Below are positions 7,708 through 16,270 of a DNA stretch of 39,837 nucleotides, piece by piece; the stretch's first letter is position 1, and each line of letters begins with the position of its first letter. Origin of the DNA: Bacteroidales bacterium (GTDB lineage: Bacteria > Bacteroidota > Bacteroidia > Bacteroidales > WCHB1-69); NCBI GenBank assembly GCA_017962275.1, contig JAGCVQ010000015.1, forward strand, positions 1-39,837, given 5' to 3'. Made by a program: the position numbers and the translations under genes. The notes under the pieces were generated by a model. The model was not told the origin of the DNA, searched no databases, and worked only from the letters and a program-made list of their open reading frames with translations.

Positions 7708-8901
7708 TTAATTTTCGTTCAATGCTTTGACGCCCGGCAATTCCTTGCCCTCCAGGTATTCCAGCATGGCGCCGCCGCCGGTGCTGATGTAGGAGATGTA
7801 GTTGCCGAGGTCGTATTTGTTGACCGCCGCGATGGAGTCGCCGCCGCCTACGATAGAATACGCACCAGCCAAGGTGGTGGCCGCCACGCTCAACGCCACA
7901 GCGCGGGTGCCTTCGCTGAATTTCTCCAGCTCGAACACGCCCACGGGACCGTTCCACAGAATCGTCTTGGACTCCTTGATGACCTTCGCGATGTTCACGC
8001 GGCTCTTCGGACCGATGTCGAGGGCCTCCCAGTTGTCGGGGATATTGTTGTCCTCGGTCACCAGAACGTTGGCGTCGTTGCTGAATTTGTCGGCGCAGAC
8101 GCTATCGACACGACAGACGAAATTCACGCCGGAAGCCTTCACTTGGTCGAGGATCTCCTGCGCAACGGGCAGCATATCCGGCTCATACAAAGAATTACCG
8201 ATGGTGAAGCCCATAGCCTTCAGGAAAGTGTAGCTCAGACCGCCGCCCACCACGAGGTTATCGACCTTGGGGATGAGGTTCTTGAGGATGTTGATTTTCG
8301 TGGAAACCTTGGAACCGCCGATGATAGCGGTGAAGGGACGCTCCTGACCGTTGAGGGTCTTTTCGAGGTTCATCACCTCGTTGTAGAGCAGGAAGCCGGC
8401 GAAGGCTTTGCCCGGGAAACAGCGGGCCACGGTAGCTGTGGAAGCGTGCTCGCGGTGCGCGGTGCCGAAAGCGTCGTTCACATAGACATCACCCAAGCGG
8501 GCAATGGCCTTGGCGAAATCGACATCGCCCTTTTCCTCTTCCTTGTGGAAGCGCAGGTTCTCCATCAGCACGATGCTGCCGGGTTTGAGGTTCTTACAGA
8601 GGGCTTCGGCCTCAGCGGTCAGCACATCGCCGCCGAAAACGACCTCTTTGCCGAGGATTTCGGACACCGTCTTCACGATGTGGCGCAAGGAGAACTCGTC
8701 CTTCGCCTCGCCTTTCGGACGGCCGAGGTGGGAGAGCAGGATGGCGGAGCCGCCGTCGGCGAGAATCTTGCCGATGGTCTCTTTCGTGCGCACGATGCGG
8801 GTGACGTCGGTCACGTTGAAGTTCTCATCCAACGGAACGTTGTAGTCCACGCGGATCAGGGCTTTTTCGCCGCTGAAGTTATGTTCTTGGATTGATTTCA
8901 T
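7708..8901 (-). CDS. pgk: Phosphoglycerate kinase
   Basis: A 397-residue glycolytic enzyme converting 1,3-bisphosphoglycerate and ADP to 3-phosphoglycerate and ATP in the cytoplasm. The length is normal. The substrate-binding RVDYNVP (about 18-24) and HLGRPKG motifs are present. The C-terminal ATP-site segment GGGDSIAAVNKYD and the STGGGAMLEYLEG strand are intact. Gene order with thyA upstream and manC downstream on the same strand suggests only loose linkage. A 63-bp gap with a small hairpin separates it from thyA. Confidence 0.97.
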   Translation of the reverse strand: MKSIQEHNFSGEKALIRVDYNVPLDENFNVTDVTRIVRTKETIGKILADGGSAILLSHLGRPKGEAKDEFSLRHIVKTVSEILGKEVVFGGDVLTAEAEALCKNLKPGSIVLMENLRFHKEEEKGDVDFAKAIARLGDVYVNDAFGTAHREHASTATVARCFPGKAFAGFLLYNEVMNLEKTLNGQERPFTAIIGGSKVSTKINILKNLIPKVDNLVVGGGLSYTFLKAMGFTIGNSLYEPDMLPVAQEILDQVKASGVNFVCRVDSVCADKFSNDANVLVTEDNNIPDNWEALDIGPKSRVNIAKVIKESKTILWNGPVGVFELEKFSEGTRAVALSVAATTLAGAYSIVGGGDSIAAVNKYDLGNYISYISTGGGAMLEYLEGKELPGVKALNEN

Positions 8902-8940
8902 AATGTTTGGTATTTAGTGAAAAGATAATTTCGATAATAT

Positions 8941-8968
8941 CAGTCTGCGGGACGCAGACGGCCCCTAT
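8941..8968. repeat. Short palindrome at the thyA 3' end
   Basis: A perfect 7-bp stem (GTCTGCG) with a 3-nt loop occupies 8943-8959, followed by GGCCCCTA. Read on the minus strand it begins TAGGGGCCG, like other palindromes in the window. The right flank runs into the thyA stop codon region. It may be a weak terminator. Confidence 0.6.
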
Positions 8969-9759
8969 ACCGCCACCTCCGCTTTGATGTGCGGGTGCGG
9001 GTCGTAATTCTCTAACGTGAAGTCCTCGTATTGGAAGCCGAAGATGTCGTCGACGGCGGGGTTGATGCGCATCTGTGGCAGCGGACGCGGCTCGCGGGAG
9101 AGCTGCAGCTTGGCCTGCTCCACGTGGTTGGAGTAGATGTGCGCGTCGCCGAACGTGTGTACGAAGTCCTTGGCTTTCAGTCCGCAGACTTGCGCCACCA
9201 TCATCGTTAGCAGCGCGTAGGAGGCGATGTTGAAGGGCACTCCGAGGAAGACGTCCGCGCTACGCTGGTAGAGCTGGCACGAGAGTTCGCCGTTGCTGAC
9301 GTAGAATTGGAACATCGTGTGGCAGGGCGGCAACGCCATCTGGTCCACATCGGCGGGATTCCACGCGCTCACGAGGAGCCGGCGCGAGTCAGGATTGCGC
9401 TTGATCTGCTCTATCAGACTGGTAATCTGGTCGATAACGCGGCCGTCGGGGGCTTCCCAGGAACGCCATTGCTTGCCATAGACGGGACCGAGATCGCCGT
9501 TCTCATCCGCCCACTCGTCCCAAATGGAGACGCCGTGGTCGTGCAGGTACTGGATGTTCGTGTCGCCCTGGAGGAACCACAGCAGCTCGTAGATGATGGA
9601 GCGCAGGTGCAGCTTTTTGGTCGTCAGCAGCGGAAAGCCCTTTTGTAGGTCGAACCGCATCTGGTAACCGAAAATGCTGTACGTGCCCGTGCCCGTGCGG
9701 TCGGCTTTGTAGTGACCCTCGTTAAGGATCGTGCGCATCAGATCTAAGTACTGCTTCAT
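8965..9759 (-). CDS. thyA: Thymidylate synthase
   Basis: A 264-residue enzyme, the classical ThyA length. It methylates dUMP to dTMP with methylenetetrahydrofolate. The catalytic cysteine Cys146 sits in [10 protein letters not shown]. Arg21 (RTGTGT) and the [17 protein letters not shown] segment, which bind the nucleotide phosphate and uracil, are intact. No dihydrofolate reductase gene follows, although the two are often paired. Immediately upstream of its start lies an array of TAGTTAG heptads that reaches the end of the mrp gene. Confidence 0.97.
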   Translation of the reverse strand: MKQYLDLMRTILNEGHYKADRTGTGTYSIFGYQMRFDLQKGFPLLTTKKLHLRSIIYELLWFLQGDTNIQYLHDHGVSIWDEWADENGDLGPVYGKQWRSWEAPDGRVIDQITSLIEQIKRNPDSRRLLVSAWNPADVDQMALPPCHTMFQFYVSNGELSCQLYQRSADVFLGVPFNIASYALLTMMVAQVCGLKAKDFVHTFGDAHIYSNHVEQAKLQLSREPRPLPQMRINPAVDDIFGFQYEDFTLENYDPHPHIKAEVAV

Positions 9760-9763
9760 TTTG

Positions 9764-9798
9764 TAGTTAGTAGTTAGTAGTTAGCAGTTAGCAGTTAA
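9764..9798. repeat. 7-bp array TAGTTAG x5
   Basis: Five consecutive heptads: three TAGTTAG, then CAGTTAG and CAGTTAA. The stop codon of the minus-strand mrp gene (TAA, 9795-9797) is inside the last unit. The same heptad recurs in the opposite orientation at 11211-11238. Confidence 0.92.
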
Positions 9799-10622
9799 GC
9801 GGGGACTTCCAAGCTCTCCAGTACATCGAGCACATTCTCCAAACGGGTCTCCTTGACCTTCTCGATCTGGCCTTTGTCGCAGAGGGTGGCCATCTCGGGA
9901 TCAATGGGAAGTCTATCCAACAGTTTGATGTTGAACTCTTTGGCCACCTCGTCAGCGTTGCTCTTGCCGAACACGGAGATCTTCTCGCCGCAGTGCGGGC
10001 AGGTTACGTAGCTGTAGTTCTCGATGAGACCGAGGATGGGGATGTTCATCATGCCGGCCATGTTCACGGCCTTGCTCACGATGAGGGAGACCAGCTCTTG
10101 CGGGGAGGTGATCATCAGGATGCCGTCGAGGGTGATGGTTTGGAAGACGGTCAACGGTACGTCGCCGGTGCCGGGAGGCATGTCAATCAACAGATAGTCG
10201 ATGTGTTCCCAGATGACTTCGGTCCAGAATTGCTTCACCATACCGGCGACCAGCGGACCGCGCCAGAGGACGGGCGACTTCTCGTCGGCAATCAGCAAGT
10301 TGCTGGAAATCACTTCGATGCCGGTTTCCGTGACGGCGGGATAGACTCCCTGCTCGCTGCCGCGCACCATTTCGTGGAGGTTGAACATTTTCGGGATGGA
10401 GGGACCGGTGACGTCGGCGTCGAGGATACCCACGCGGTAGCCTTTGCGACGCAGCGCCACGGCCAACAGGGAAGTGACGGAGCTCTTGCCCACGCCGCCT
10501 TTTCCGCTCACCACACCGATCACTTTCTTAATATCGCTTAATGCATTCGGTTTCTCGTGCAAATCTCTGTTTCCACAGTCTTTCTGGCTGCATTCCTGAC
10601 AATTGTGATTACATTCGCTCAT
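9795..10622 (-). CDS. Mrp/ApbC-family Fe-S carrier ATPase
   Basis: A 275-residue P-loop ATPase of the Mrp/ApbC/NBP35 family, which carry Fe-S clusters to target proteins in the cytoplasm. The deviant Walker A motif GKGGVGKS is at 40-47. A CPHC motif (TCPHCGEK) in the C-terminal half gives the bridging-cluster cysteines. An N-terminal cysteine cluster (Cys4, 8, 11, 16) resembles the extra ferredoxin-like motif of NBP35 rather than the plain Mrp/ApbC form. The N-terminal DUF59 domain of many Bacteroidota Mrp proteins is absent. I chose the start at 10622 because a TATCTTTG promoter lies just upstream. The stop is inside a heptad repeat. Confidence 0.9.
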   Translation of the reverse strand: MSECNHNCQECSQKDCGNRDLHEKPNALSDIKKVIGVVSGKGGVGKSSVTSLLAVALRRKGYRVGILDADVTGPSIPKMFNLHEMVRGSEQGVYPAVTETGIEVISSNLLIADEKSPVLWRGPLVAGMVKQFWTEVIWEHIDYLLIDMPPGTGDVPLTVFQTITLDGILMITSPQELVSLIVSKAVNMAGMMNIPILGLIENYSYVTCPHCGEKISVFGKSNADEVAKEFNIKLLDRLPIDPEMATLCDKGQIEKVKETRLENVLDVLESLEVPA

Positions 10623-10646
10623 AATTTCTTGCTGTTTTAGGAGCGG

Positions 10647-10654
10647 CAAAGATA
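10647..10654 (-). promoter_or_regulatory. -7 element TATCTTTG (mrp gene)
   Basis: Minus-strand A6, TTG, TATCTTTG, then CCGC, about 25 bp before the start at 10622. An upstream in-frame ATG at 10649 would overlap the -7 element, which supports the shorter protein. Confidence 0.75.
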
Positions 10655-10667
10655 CAATTTTTTAGGG

Positions 10668-10695
10668 AACAGGCAACAGGGAATAGGCAATAGTC
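10668..10695. repeat. 7-bp array AACAGGC/AATAGGC x4
   Basis: Four heptads (AACAGGC, AACAGGG, AATAGGC, AATAGTC) lie between the 3' end of the tyrosine phosphatase gene and the mrp promoter. Confidence 0.85.
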
Positions 10696-10710
10696 CAAAA
10701 CCGCCAAAAG

Positions 10711-11184
10711 CTAACACCCAATCGCCGCCAGCAATCCCTCGCACCCCTCCTGCACGTCGTCCCAAGTGGCCTGGAAGTTGCCGGTGTACCACGGGTCGGC
10801 CACGTCACGCGGGTGGTCGGTGTAGTCCATCAGCAGCGAGATTTTGTTGTCAATATCTTGTCCGACAATGCGTTGTATGTTCCGCCGATTGTTCTGGTCC
10901 ATGATGATGATGTAGTCGTAGTATTCGTAGTCGGCACGGGTCATCTGACGGGCGGTCTTGCCCGCGCAGGAGATGCCGTGCTCCTGCAGCATCCGGCGGG
11001 CGGGCGGATAGACGGGGTTGCCGATCTCCTCGCGGCTCGTCGCGGCGGAGGCAATCTCGAACTGCGCGGCGATCCCCCGCTCCTCCACCTTCCGCTTCAT
11101 CACAAACTCCGCCATCGGACTTCTACAAATATTCCCGTGACAAACAAAAAGAATCCGTATCTTTAAATCTTTAATTTTGGTCAT
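10711..11184 (-). CDS. Low-molecular-weight protein-tyrosine phosphatase
   Basis: A 157-residue member of the LMW-PTP family, of normal length. The P-loop CHGNICRS (Cys15 to Ser22) contains the nucleophilic cysteine and phosphate-binding arginine. DPWYTG near Asp130 supplies the general acid. Such enzymes dephosphorylate tyrosine kinases controlling capsule or exopolysaccharide export, and a few act as arsenate reductases. No tyrosine kinase gene is in the window, so the partner is unknown. The in-frame ATG at 11184 gives six residues before the first strand; a slightly later start cannot be excluded. Confidence 0.93.
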   Translation of the reverse strand: MTKIKDLKIRILFVCHGNICRSPMAEFVMKRKVEERGIAAQFEIASAATSREEIGNPVYPPARRMLQEHGISCAGKTARQMTRADYEYYDYIIIMDQNNRRNIQRIVGQDIDNKISLLMDYTDHPRDVADPWYTGNFQATWDDVQEGCEGLLAAIGC

Positions 11185-11210
11185 AATGCTTGCTGTTTCG
11201 GAAAATCACT

Positions 11211-11238
11211 ACTAACTGCTAACTACTAACTACTAACT
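11211..11238. repeat. 7-bp array ACTAACT x4, encoding a stop codon
   Basis: Four heptads (ACTAACT, GCTAACT, ACTAACT, ACTAACT). Read on the minus strand they are AGTTAGT, a rotation of the TAGTTAG array at 9764-9798. The final residues Val-Ser-Ser and the TAG stop of the BASS transporter gene are encoded inside this array. Confidence 0.92.
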
Positions 11239-12125
11239 CTCCTGTCGTGCCACCACAATTGCAAACTGTTGAACAGGTTCTGCCAGATGATGTAAAATGC
11301 CAGGAACACGGACGACAGCGGCTGCAGGTAGGTGTTGGACATCCAGATGCCCATGGCGGTGTTCTTCTGCCCAAGGAGCTGACCGCCGGCCACGGTGTCG
11401 CCGTAACGGTGCCCGAGCCACTTGCCGAGGCCGAACTGCACTGCGCACATTACCGCCGAGAAGATAGCGCCATAGAGGATAACATGCTCGTTCCCACGAC
11501 CTTGCAGGAAGATATAATGGATGGTGTTGCCCAACGTGATGAACAGCGCGACCGCCCAAAGGTAAAAGGAGAGATTGCGGTATTGGCAAAGCCAGTTGTT
11601 CACTTTGGGTGCCCACAGCTGCAATGCTATCACGAAAAAGAACGGAAAACCGAGCGTGGGGGTGATGCGCTTCAGAATCATCAGGAACGACTGCCAGAAG
11701 GTGAGTTCCGGGTGTACGCCGATGATCGTGAAATAGAGCGGCGCGACCACAGACATCACCAAGTTGCAGAACATGGTGTAGGTGGTGGTCGTCATGCGGT
11801 CGGCGCCGAGCATCGAGGAGATGACCACCACCGACGCCGCCACCGGACAGAGCGCGCACATCATGAACCCCTGTGCCATCGTCTCGTTGCCCGAAACCGC
11901 CCGCACCAGCAGATATAGTCCGGCACTGACCACTAACTGGAAGAGTATCAGCCAGAAGTGCAGTATGGAAAAACGGAGATGCCGCAAATCCACGGTGACG
12001 AAATTGAGCGTCAAGATGGCGAAGATAAACCAGGGCACCAGAAAGGAGAGGTGGGCGCTGACACTGTGAAATATCAGTGCCAGCAGGATGGCGACGGGGA
12101 GAACGTAACTGCGGTATTTCTGCAT
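11226..12125 (-). CDS. BASS-family (bile acid:sodium symporter-like) transporter
   Basis: A 299-residue membrane protein with about nine or ten hydrophobic segments. It resembles the bile-acid/sodium symporter (SBF, BASS) superfamily. The segment LGQKNTAMGIWM near residue 255 is the crossover motif that family members use around the sodium site. CALCPVAASVVVISSM near residue 95 is the equivalent motif of the first half. Substrates range over bile acids, pantothenate, pyruvate and arsenite, and none can be assigned. It lies 24 bp after the GH97 gene on the same strand, so the two may be cotranscribed. Its last codons and stop come from a heptad repeat, so its C-terminus could change if repeat number changes. 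Confidence 0.8.
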   Translation of the reverse strand: MQKYRSYVLPVAILLALIFHSVSAHLSFLVPWFIFAILTLNFVTVDLRHLRFSILHFWLILFQLVVSAGLYLLVRAVSGNETMAQGFMMCALCPVAASVVVISSMLGADRMTTTTYTMFCNLVMSVVAPLYFTIIGVHPELTFWQSFLMILKRITPTLGFPFFFVIALQLWAPKVNNWLCQYRNLSFYLWAVALFITLGNTIHYIFLQGRGNEHVILYGAIFSAVMCAVQFGLGKWLGHRYGDTVAGGQLLGQKNTAMGIWMSNTYLQPLSSVFLAFYIIWQNLFNSLQLWWHDRRVSS

Positions 12126-12149
12126 GACAATACTCTATGGTTCTGCGGA

Positions 12150-14213
12150 TTAACGGCTTGACACTTGTATCGCCGCGCCGCCGCCGGGAGCCAGCTCCAC
12201 ACTTAACTTTCCATCTGCGGGAACGGTCATCGTTTTCTTCTGATAGTCAACGCCTTTGCGGTGCGCGTTCGGGCCATCCACAAACATTGTGACAGTGCCG
12301 GAGGTGATGCCTAATGCTTTGAGATCGAGCTCGATAGTACGGCGATTCCAGTCGGTGATGGTGCCGATATACCAGGTGTCGCCTTTGCGCTTGGCGGTGA
12401 CGATGTATTCCCCGACCTTGCCGTCCAAAATGCGGGTTTCGTCCCAAACGGTGGGCACCTTGGCGATAAAATCGGTGCATTCCGGCTCCTGCATGTAGGC
12501 CGTGGGCGCATCGCACAACATCGCGAACGGCGCGTCAAAGATCACGTACTCAGCCAATTGCCGGCAGCGCGTGCCCTGACTCATCGGCTCGTTCCAACTC
12601 GGGAAATAGCACCACTTCGCGCCGTTGCGCATCGCGCCCTGCGTGAAGTCCATCGGACCGGCCAGCATTCGGATAAACGGAATCGTGACCTCGTACGTCA
12701 CCATGTCCGTTTTGCTATCCACCCACTTGCACTGTTCCAACCCGAACACGCCCTCATAGTTCAGCACATTGGGGTAGGTGCGGCTCAGTCCCGTGGGTTT
12801 GTACGCCCCGTGGAAGTCGATGAAGAGGTGGTATTTGGCGGCCATGGCGGCCATCCGTTCGTAGAAGTTGACCACAATCTGGTCGTCGCGGTCCATGAAA
12901 TCGACCTTGAATCCTTTCACGCCCATCTCGGAATAGTGCTTGCAGACGCGCTCCATCTCCTTATCCATCGCGGCATAACCCGCCCACAACACGATGCCAA
13001 CTCCTTTTGATTCAGCGTATTTCACCAGCATCGGCAGGTCGATTTCGGGCACCACTTGGAAGAGGTCGGCCTGCTTGTTCACCGCCCATCCTTCATCCAG
13101 AATCACGTACTCAATACCCTTATCGGCAGCAAAATCAATGTAATACTTGTAAGTTTCGTTGTTGATGCCCGCCTTGAAATCCACGCCCCAGATGTTCCAG
13201 TTGTTCCACCAGTCCCAAGCCACCTTGCCGGGCTTAATCCACGAAATATCAGCCACTTTGCTCGGTTCGGAAAGCAAATAGACGAGGTCATTGTTGGCCA
13301 AATCCTTGTCCTCCGTAGCAATGGCGATCACGCGCCACGGGAAAGCTCTTGTGCCGGCGGTTTTGGCGATGTAATTCTCGCGCTCTTTCACGACATACTG
13401 CAGGTTGTTGTGTCCGCCCTGCTCCCACGTCTTCGGCAGCGGCGCGAAGTAGCCGATCATCGAATTGCCATTTGTATGTTTAAGGTACATGCCGGGATAG
13501 TCGTGCAGGTCGGCTTCGGTGATGACGGCCAGGCGGGATTTCAAACCATTGAAGAATTTATCAAAAGATTGATAGGTCTGTGTTACCAACATAGGCAGGA
13601 AAGCAAGTCTGTCGTCAGCCATATCGCGGAGAAACGTATCCACGTAGGTGTTTTCAAAAGAGGTACAGTATTGTTCGGAGAAGTCCCCGCCGATAGCAGG
13701 TTTGCGATTCACATACGGGATGAAAGCTTCTGTGCCATTGCGTTCACCCATTGAAGATCCTTCCGAAAAGTTGAATTCTGCCATTTCGTGTTTAATGACC
13801 AGCGTGTCTTTCATTTTCGTCACAAAACGGTAAGCTATGCCAGAATTATAAACTCGGAATATTACTTGATAGTTTCCTTTAAAGCTGATAGTCAGTTCGT
13901 TGTATTTGTCTGTGATTTCCGTTTTGCGATAAAAGGGTGAAGCCACTTTCTGATTCATGGTACGCTTTTCGGTCTTTGTAACTTTGGGATTACGCCCTAA
14001 TACGGTACCATCTCCCAATTCCAGCCCTATGTTGGACGGATTCAAGAACGGTTCGTTTGGCTGATCAGCCGTGAAAACGGAATATTGCAACTGTCCCGAT
14101 GTCCCATCAATTTTGACAATTAGTTTACCGTCGGGAGAGGTTAATTCTTCTTTTTGCGCGGTAAGGGTGAACAAAAGGCCGCAAAACAGCAGCAGAAGGA
14201 GATGTTTTTTCAT
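12150..14213 (-). CDS. Glycoside hydrolase family 97, probably retaining type
   Basis: A 687-residue secreted GH97 enzyme (SusB-like superfamily) with a signal peptide (about 1-19). A beta-sandwich domain (about 20-290) precedes a TIM barrel (about 300-580) and a C-terminal beta domain. By spacing with known members, Asp438 in FKVDFMD matches the nucleophile of the retaining alpha-galactosidase subgroup, and Glu493 in GLEQ matches the acid/base. In DFHGAYKPTG, Gly469 replaces the general-base Glu of inverting SusB-type alpha-glucosidases. This points to a retaining alpha-galactosidase-like enzyme. The assignment rests on remembered motifs, not an alignment. The BASS transporter follows 24 bp downstream. 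No SusC/SusD pair is nearby. Confidence 0.88.
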   Translation of the reverse strand: MKKHLLLLLFCGLLFTLTAQKEELTSPDGKLIVKIDGTSGQLQYSVFTADQPNEPFLNPSNIGLELGDGTVLGRNPKVTKTEKRTMNQKVASPFYRKTEITDKYNELTISFKGNYQVIFRVYNSGIAYRFVTKMKDTLVIKHEMAEFNFSEGSSMGERNGTEAFIPYVNRKPAIGGDFSEQYCTSFENTYVDTFLRDMADDRLAFLPMLVTQTYQSFDKFFNGLKSRLAVITEADLHDYPGMYLKHTNGNSMIGYFAPLPKTWEQGGHNNLQYVVKERENYIAKTAGTRAFPWRVIAIATEDKDLANNDLVYLLSEPSKVADISWIKPGKVAWDWWNNWNIWGVDFKAGINNETYKYYIDFAADKGIEYVILDEGWAVNKQADLFQVVPEIDLPMLVKYAESKGVGIVLWAGYAAMDKEMERVCKHYSEMGVKGFKVDFMDRDDQIVVNFYERMAAMAAKYHLFIDFHGAYKPTGLSRTYPNVLNYEGVFGLEQCKWVDSKTDMVTYEVTIPFIRMLAGPMDFTQGAMRNGAKWCYFPSWNEPMSQGTRCRQLAEYVIFDAPFAMLCDAPTAYMQEPECTDFIAKVPTVWDETRILDGKVGEYIVTAKRKGDTWYIGTITDWNRRTIELDLKALGITSGTVTMFVDGPNAHRKGVDYQKKTMTVPADGKLSVELAPGGGAAIQVSSR

Positions 14214-14232
14214 AATGACAGGTTTTAGGCGG

Positions 14233-14240
14233 CAAAAATA
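14233..14240 (-). promoter_or_regulatory. -7 element TATTTTTG (GH97 gene)
   Basis: Minus-strand TATTTTTG followed by CCGCC, about 20 bp before the GH97 start. It lacks the A-tract seen at most other promoters here. Confidence 0.65.
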
Positions 14241-14342
14241 CGGAATTTACCGATATACGGAGAAACGCCCATTATCGCCTCGGAGAGGCGACACGCACGC
14301 AGAGCAATTAACACCATACAAGCCGACAGGCGTAGTGTGGTG

Positions 14343-14885
14343 CTAAAACGGCGACACAAATGTGGCGAACGCTTCACCCTGCATATCCTTCTCCGAGGTG
14401 ATCGGATTCTCCACCTGCCAATCGATGTTCAAATCCTTGTCGTTGAACAAAATACAGCCCTCGGAGGCCTTGTTGTAGAAGTTCGAGCACTTGTAGGCGA
14501 AGACGGTGTCGTCCTCCAAGGCGGCGAAACCGTGTGCGAATCCGGCAGGCAGGTAGAACTGGCGGAAGTTCTCGGCGGAGAGCAGCACGGAGACGTACTG
14601 GCCATACGTGGGACTGCCCTTGCGGATATCGACGGCGAAATCGAGGCATGCGCCGCGCAGCACCCGCACCAACTTGGCCTGCGCATACGGCGGCTTCTGG
14701 AAATGCAGCCCGCGCACCACCCCCTTCTGCGAGCACGACTGGTTGTCCTGCACGAAATCGTCAGCAATTCCTAACTCTTTGAATCTTTGCTCGTTATAAC
14801 TCTCGAAAAAATATCCGCGGCCATCTTTGAATACCGTCGGCTCGATGATTAATAGTCCTTCGATTGATGTTTTGATTACTTCCAT
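14343..14885 (-). CDS. rfbC: dTDP-4-dehydrorhamnose 3,5-epimerase
   Basis: A 180-residue cupin-fold enzyme of the RmlC/RfbC family, which epimerises dTDP-4-keto-6-deoxyglucose at C3 and C5 on the way to dTDP-L-rhamnose. Family hallmarks are the DGRGYFFESY opening, the catalytic-His segment VRGLHFQ, the RGACLDFAVDIRKGSPTYG strand pair and YLPAGFAHGF. The length is normal. The usual rfbA, rfbB and rfbD partners are not adjacent, so the pathway must be completed elsewhere. A 59-bp gap with a small palindrome separates it from hipT upstream. Confidence 0.95.
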   Translation of the reverse strand: MEVIKTSIEGLLIIEPTVFKDGRGYFFESYNEQRFKELGIADDFVQDNQSCSQKGVVRGLHFQKPPYAQAKLVRVLRGACLDFAVDIRKGSPTYGQYVSVLLSAENFRQFYLPAGFAHGFAALEDDTVFAYKCSNFYNKASEGCILFNDKDLNIDWQVENPITSEKDMQGEAFATFVSPF

Positions 14886-14905
14886 TTTTATGTTTTTATC
14901 ATGCT

Positions 14906-14924
14906 GGACGTATGCGATACGCCC
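14906..14924. repeat. Short palindrome after hipT
   Basis: CGTAT-GCG-ATACG with flanking GG/CC pairs. On the minus strand it begins TAGGGGGCGTAT, resembling the other TAGGGGCG-edged palindromes. It could be the hipT terminator, but no T-run follows. Confidence 0.55.
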
Positions 14925-14944
14925 CCTATCTGTTTTTTATTCCA

Positions 14945-15946
14945 CTATGAACGAATGAACCATTGTTGTCGTTGCTCGATTACCCGTTTGTAAAGGCGTT
15001 TCATTTTGTCGTTAAGGAAACTGCGGTCGATGAGATTATATGTTTCGGGTTGGATGACCGAGAACAAATCCAGTACCCTGTCGGCACGTCTTTTCGGTAA
15101 TGCTATGCGCTCGGCGAAACGTTCGAAGTCAATTCGGCAAGGATGTCCTGTCCGCAGCATGGCGTCGCTTGGTTCAATATCGGGTGAGAGACCGCCTTTA
15201 AGGGCAAAGTCATCGCCCTCAAGGTGGATTCTGGTGTTGATGAGATCGTATGCCGGTGCGAGGAAATACTCCCCTTCGTGGCTGATGAGCGAGAAATTCT
15301 TCACGTGGGCATCTCCGTTGGCGAACATATAATTGAAGACAACGAGCTTGAAGAACCGTTCCGTTTCTATCACCCAGGAAGGCACAAAAGCACGGATGGC
15401 ATCGGCAATCATAGCGTAGTTCCCGTTATACTTGAAATTACTGTCGCTGCCCTGTTCTGTCATGCCGAGCAGCGAGGCGAAATCCTCCATCGGGCATTTC
15501 GTCAGGTCAGGGTTCACATCAAATCGCTTGGTGACGTAAACCGGATGTCCTTTCGGGGTGAAACACAGTGCGTTAGAAGCTGTATGGATGCCGTAAACCT
15601 GAGAGGCGATTTGCATGGTCAGATGCTCGTTGGCGGGAATCTGCTTCCGTGTGGAGATATAGTTGAGCGGCGCAGGCTTCAAGATGAAGGTGGACTGCTC
15701 GCCGGGGCGCGCAAGCCGGAACTGCCCCTGATCCACCACCGCCGAAAACTTCTCTTGAGCGCCGGAAATGGACATCTTGCCCATATTCTCCCGCGCATTC
15801 GTCACGTCCTGCTCATCTTCGAAATCAAAAACGATGATGTGCGACACCGCTTGGCCGTCAAACAGCTTCTTCACCGCTGAAGGCGAATAGGTGTCAAAAC
15901 CGGACTGCAAAGTGGCTGGACAAACGGTCAACTTCTTCATGCTCAA
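14945..15946 (-). CDS. HipT-like serine/threonine kinase toxin (HipA C-domain)
   Basis: A 333-residue HipA-family kinase lacking the HipA N-terminal domain, which is encoded separately just upstream. Kinase features are visible: SIS at residues 59-61 in a loop ending SGAQEKF, ATP-binding Lys90 (FILKP), the catalytic loop NGDAHVKN with Asp212, and the metal-binding Asp234 in PAYDL. This split layout and the SIS motif match HipT of the E. coli O127:H6 HipBST system. There, the two serines are autophosphorylated and the target is tryptophanyl-tRNA synthetase. The target here is inferred at most. It overlaps the upstream gene by 4 bp, which implies translational coupling. CPATLQSGFDTYSP at the N-terminus is typical of Bacteroidota members. 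Confidence 0.88.
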   Translation of the reverse strand: MSMKKLTVCPATLQSGFDTYSPSAVKKLFDGQAVSHIIVFDFEDEQDVTNARENMGKMSISGAQEKFSAVVDQGQFRLARPGEQSTFILKPAPLNYISTRKQIPANEHLTMQIASQVYGIHTASNALCFTPKGHPVYVTKRFDVNPDLTKCPMEDFASLLGMTEQGSDSNFKYNGNYAMIADAIRAFVPSWVIETERFFKLVVFNYMFANGDAHVKNFSLISHEGEYFLAPAYDLINTRIHLEGDDFALKGGLSPDIEPSDAMLRTGHPCRIDFERFAERIALPKRRADRVLDLFSVIQPETYNLIDRSFLNDKMKRLYKRVIEQRQQWFIRS

Positions 15947-16269
15947 TCCTTTCTTAATGTTACGTTTCCGATGCAGTCAAGATTGCAAATCATCTCCAAC
16001 ATACCGAAGAAATCCTCTTCGTCCACCTTGTGCGCGATACACATGGCTTTGCGATTGGCTCCTTCGGGAAGCAGGTTGGTGAAAAAGGAAAATATACGTT
16101 TGGAACGATATGGTTCGCTGCGTTTGGGCAAGGTCAGGGAAATGGGAGGCAGTTGGGGATTTGCGAGGTAAAAAGCGTCATACGCAAACTCGTAGTCATT
16201 CCGCGCATGCTCTGTCAGTCGTCCCGCGTGGATATTGTCGGCATATACTTCAACGGTTCTCATCATCAA
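15943..16269 (-). CDS. HipS-like protein (HipA N-terminal domain)
   Basis: A 108-residue protein matching the HipA N-terminal subdomain (Couple_hipA type). Recognisable parts are the opening VEVYADNIHAGRL, the middle LPKRSEPYRS, and FFTNLLPEGANRKAM. That last segment corresponds to the FxGLLPEG motif of full HipA. In two-gene HipBA systems this domain is fused to the kinase; here it is a separate gene, as in HipBST systems where HipS counteracts HipT. It begins one base after the hipB stop and ends overlapping hipT by 4 bp, so the three genes form a tight operon. Three ATGs open the frame, and the exact start among them is uncertain. It could instead be a broken HipA, but the coupled overlap argues for a functional split. 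Confidence 0.85.
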   Translation of the reverse strand: MMMRTVEVYADNIHAGRLTEHARNDYEFAYDAFYLANPQLPPISLTLPKRSEPYRSKRIFSFFTNLLPEGANRKAMCIAHKVDEEDFFGMLEMICNLDCIGNVTLRKD

Positions 16270-16270
16270 A

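Noticed and set aside
6643-7957. N-terminal extension of manC into pgk
   Set aside because: The added residues are Arg/His-rich out-of-frame pgk sequence; the ATG at 7642 gives the normal family start.
7684-8895. A 403-codon open frame opposite pgk
   Set aside because: pgk is unmistakable on the other strand, and the antisense product resembles no family.
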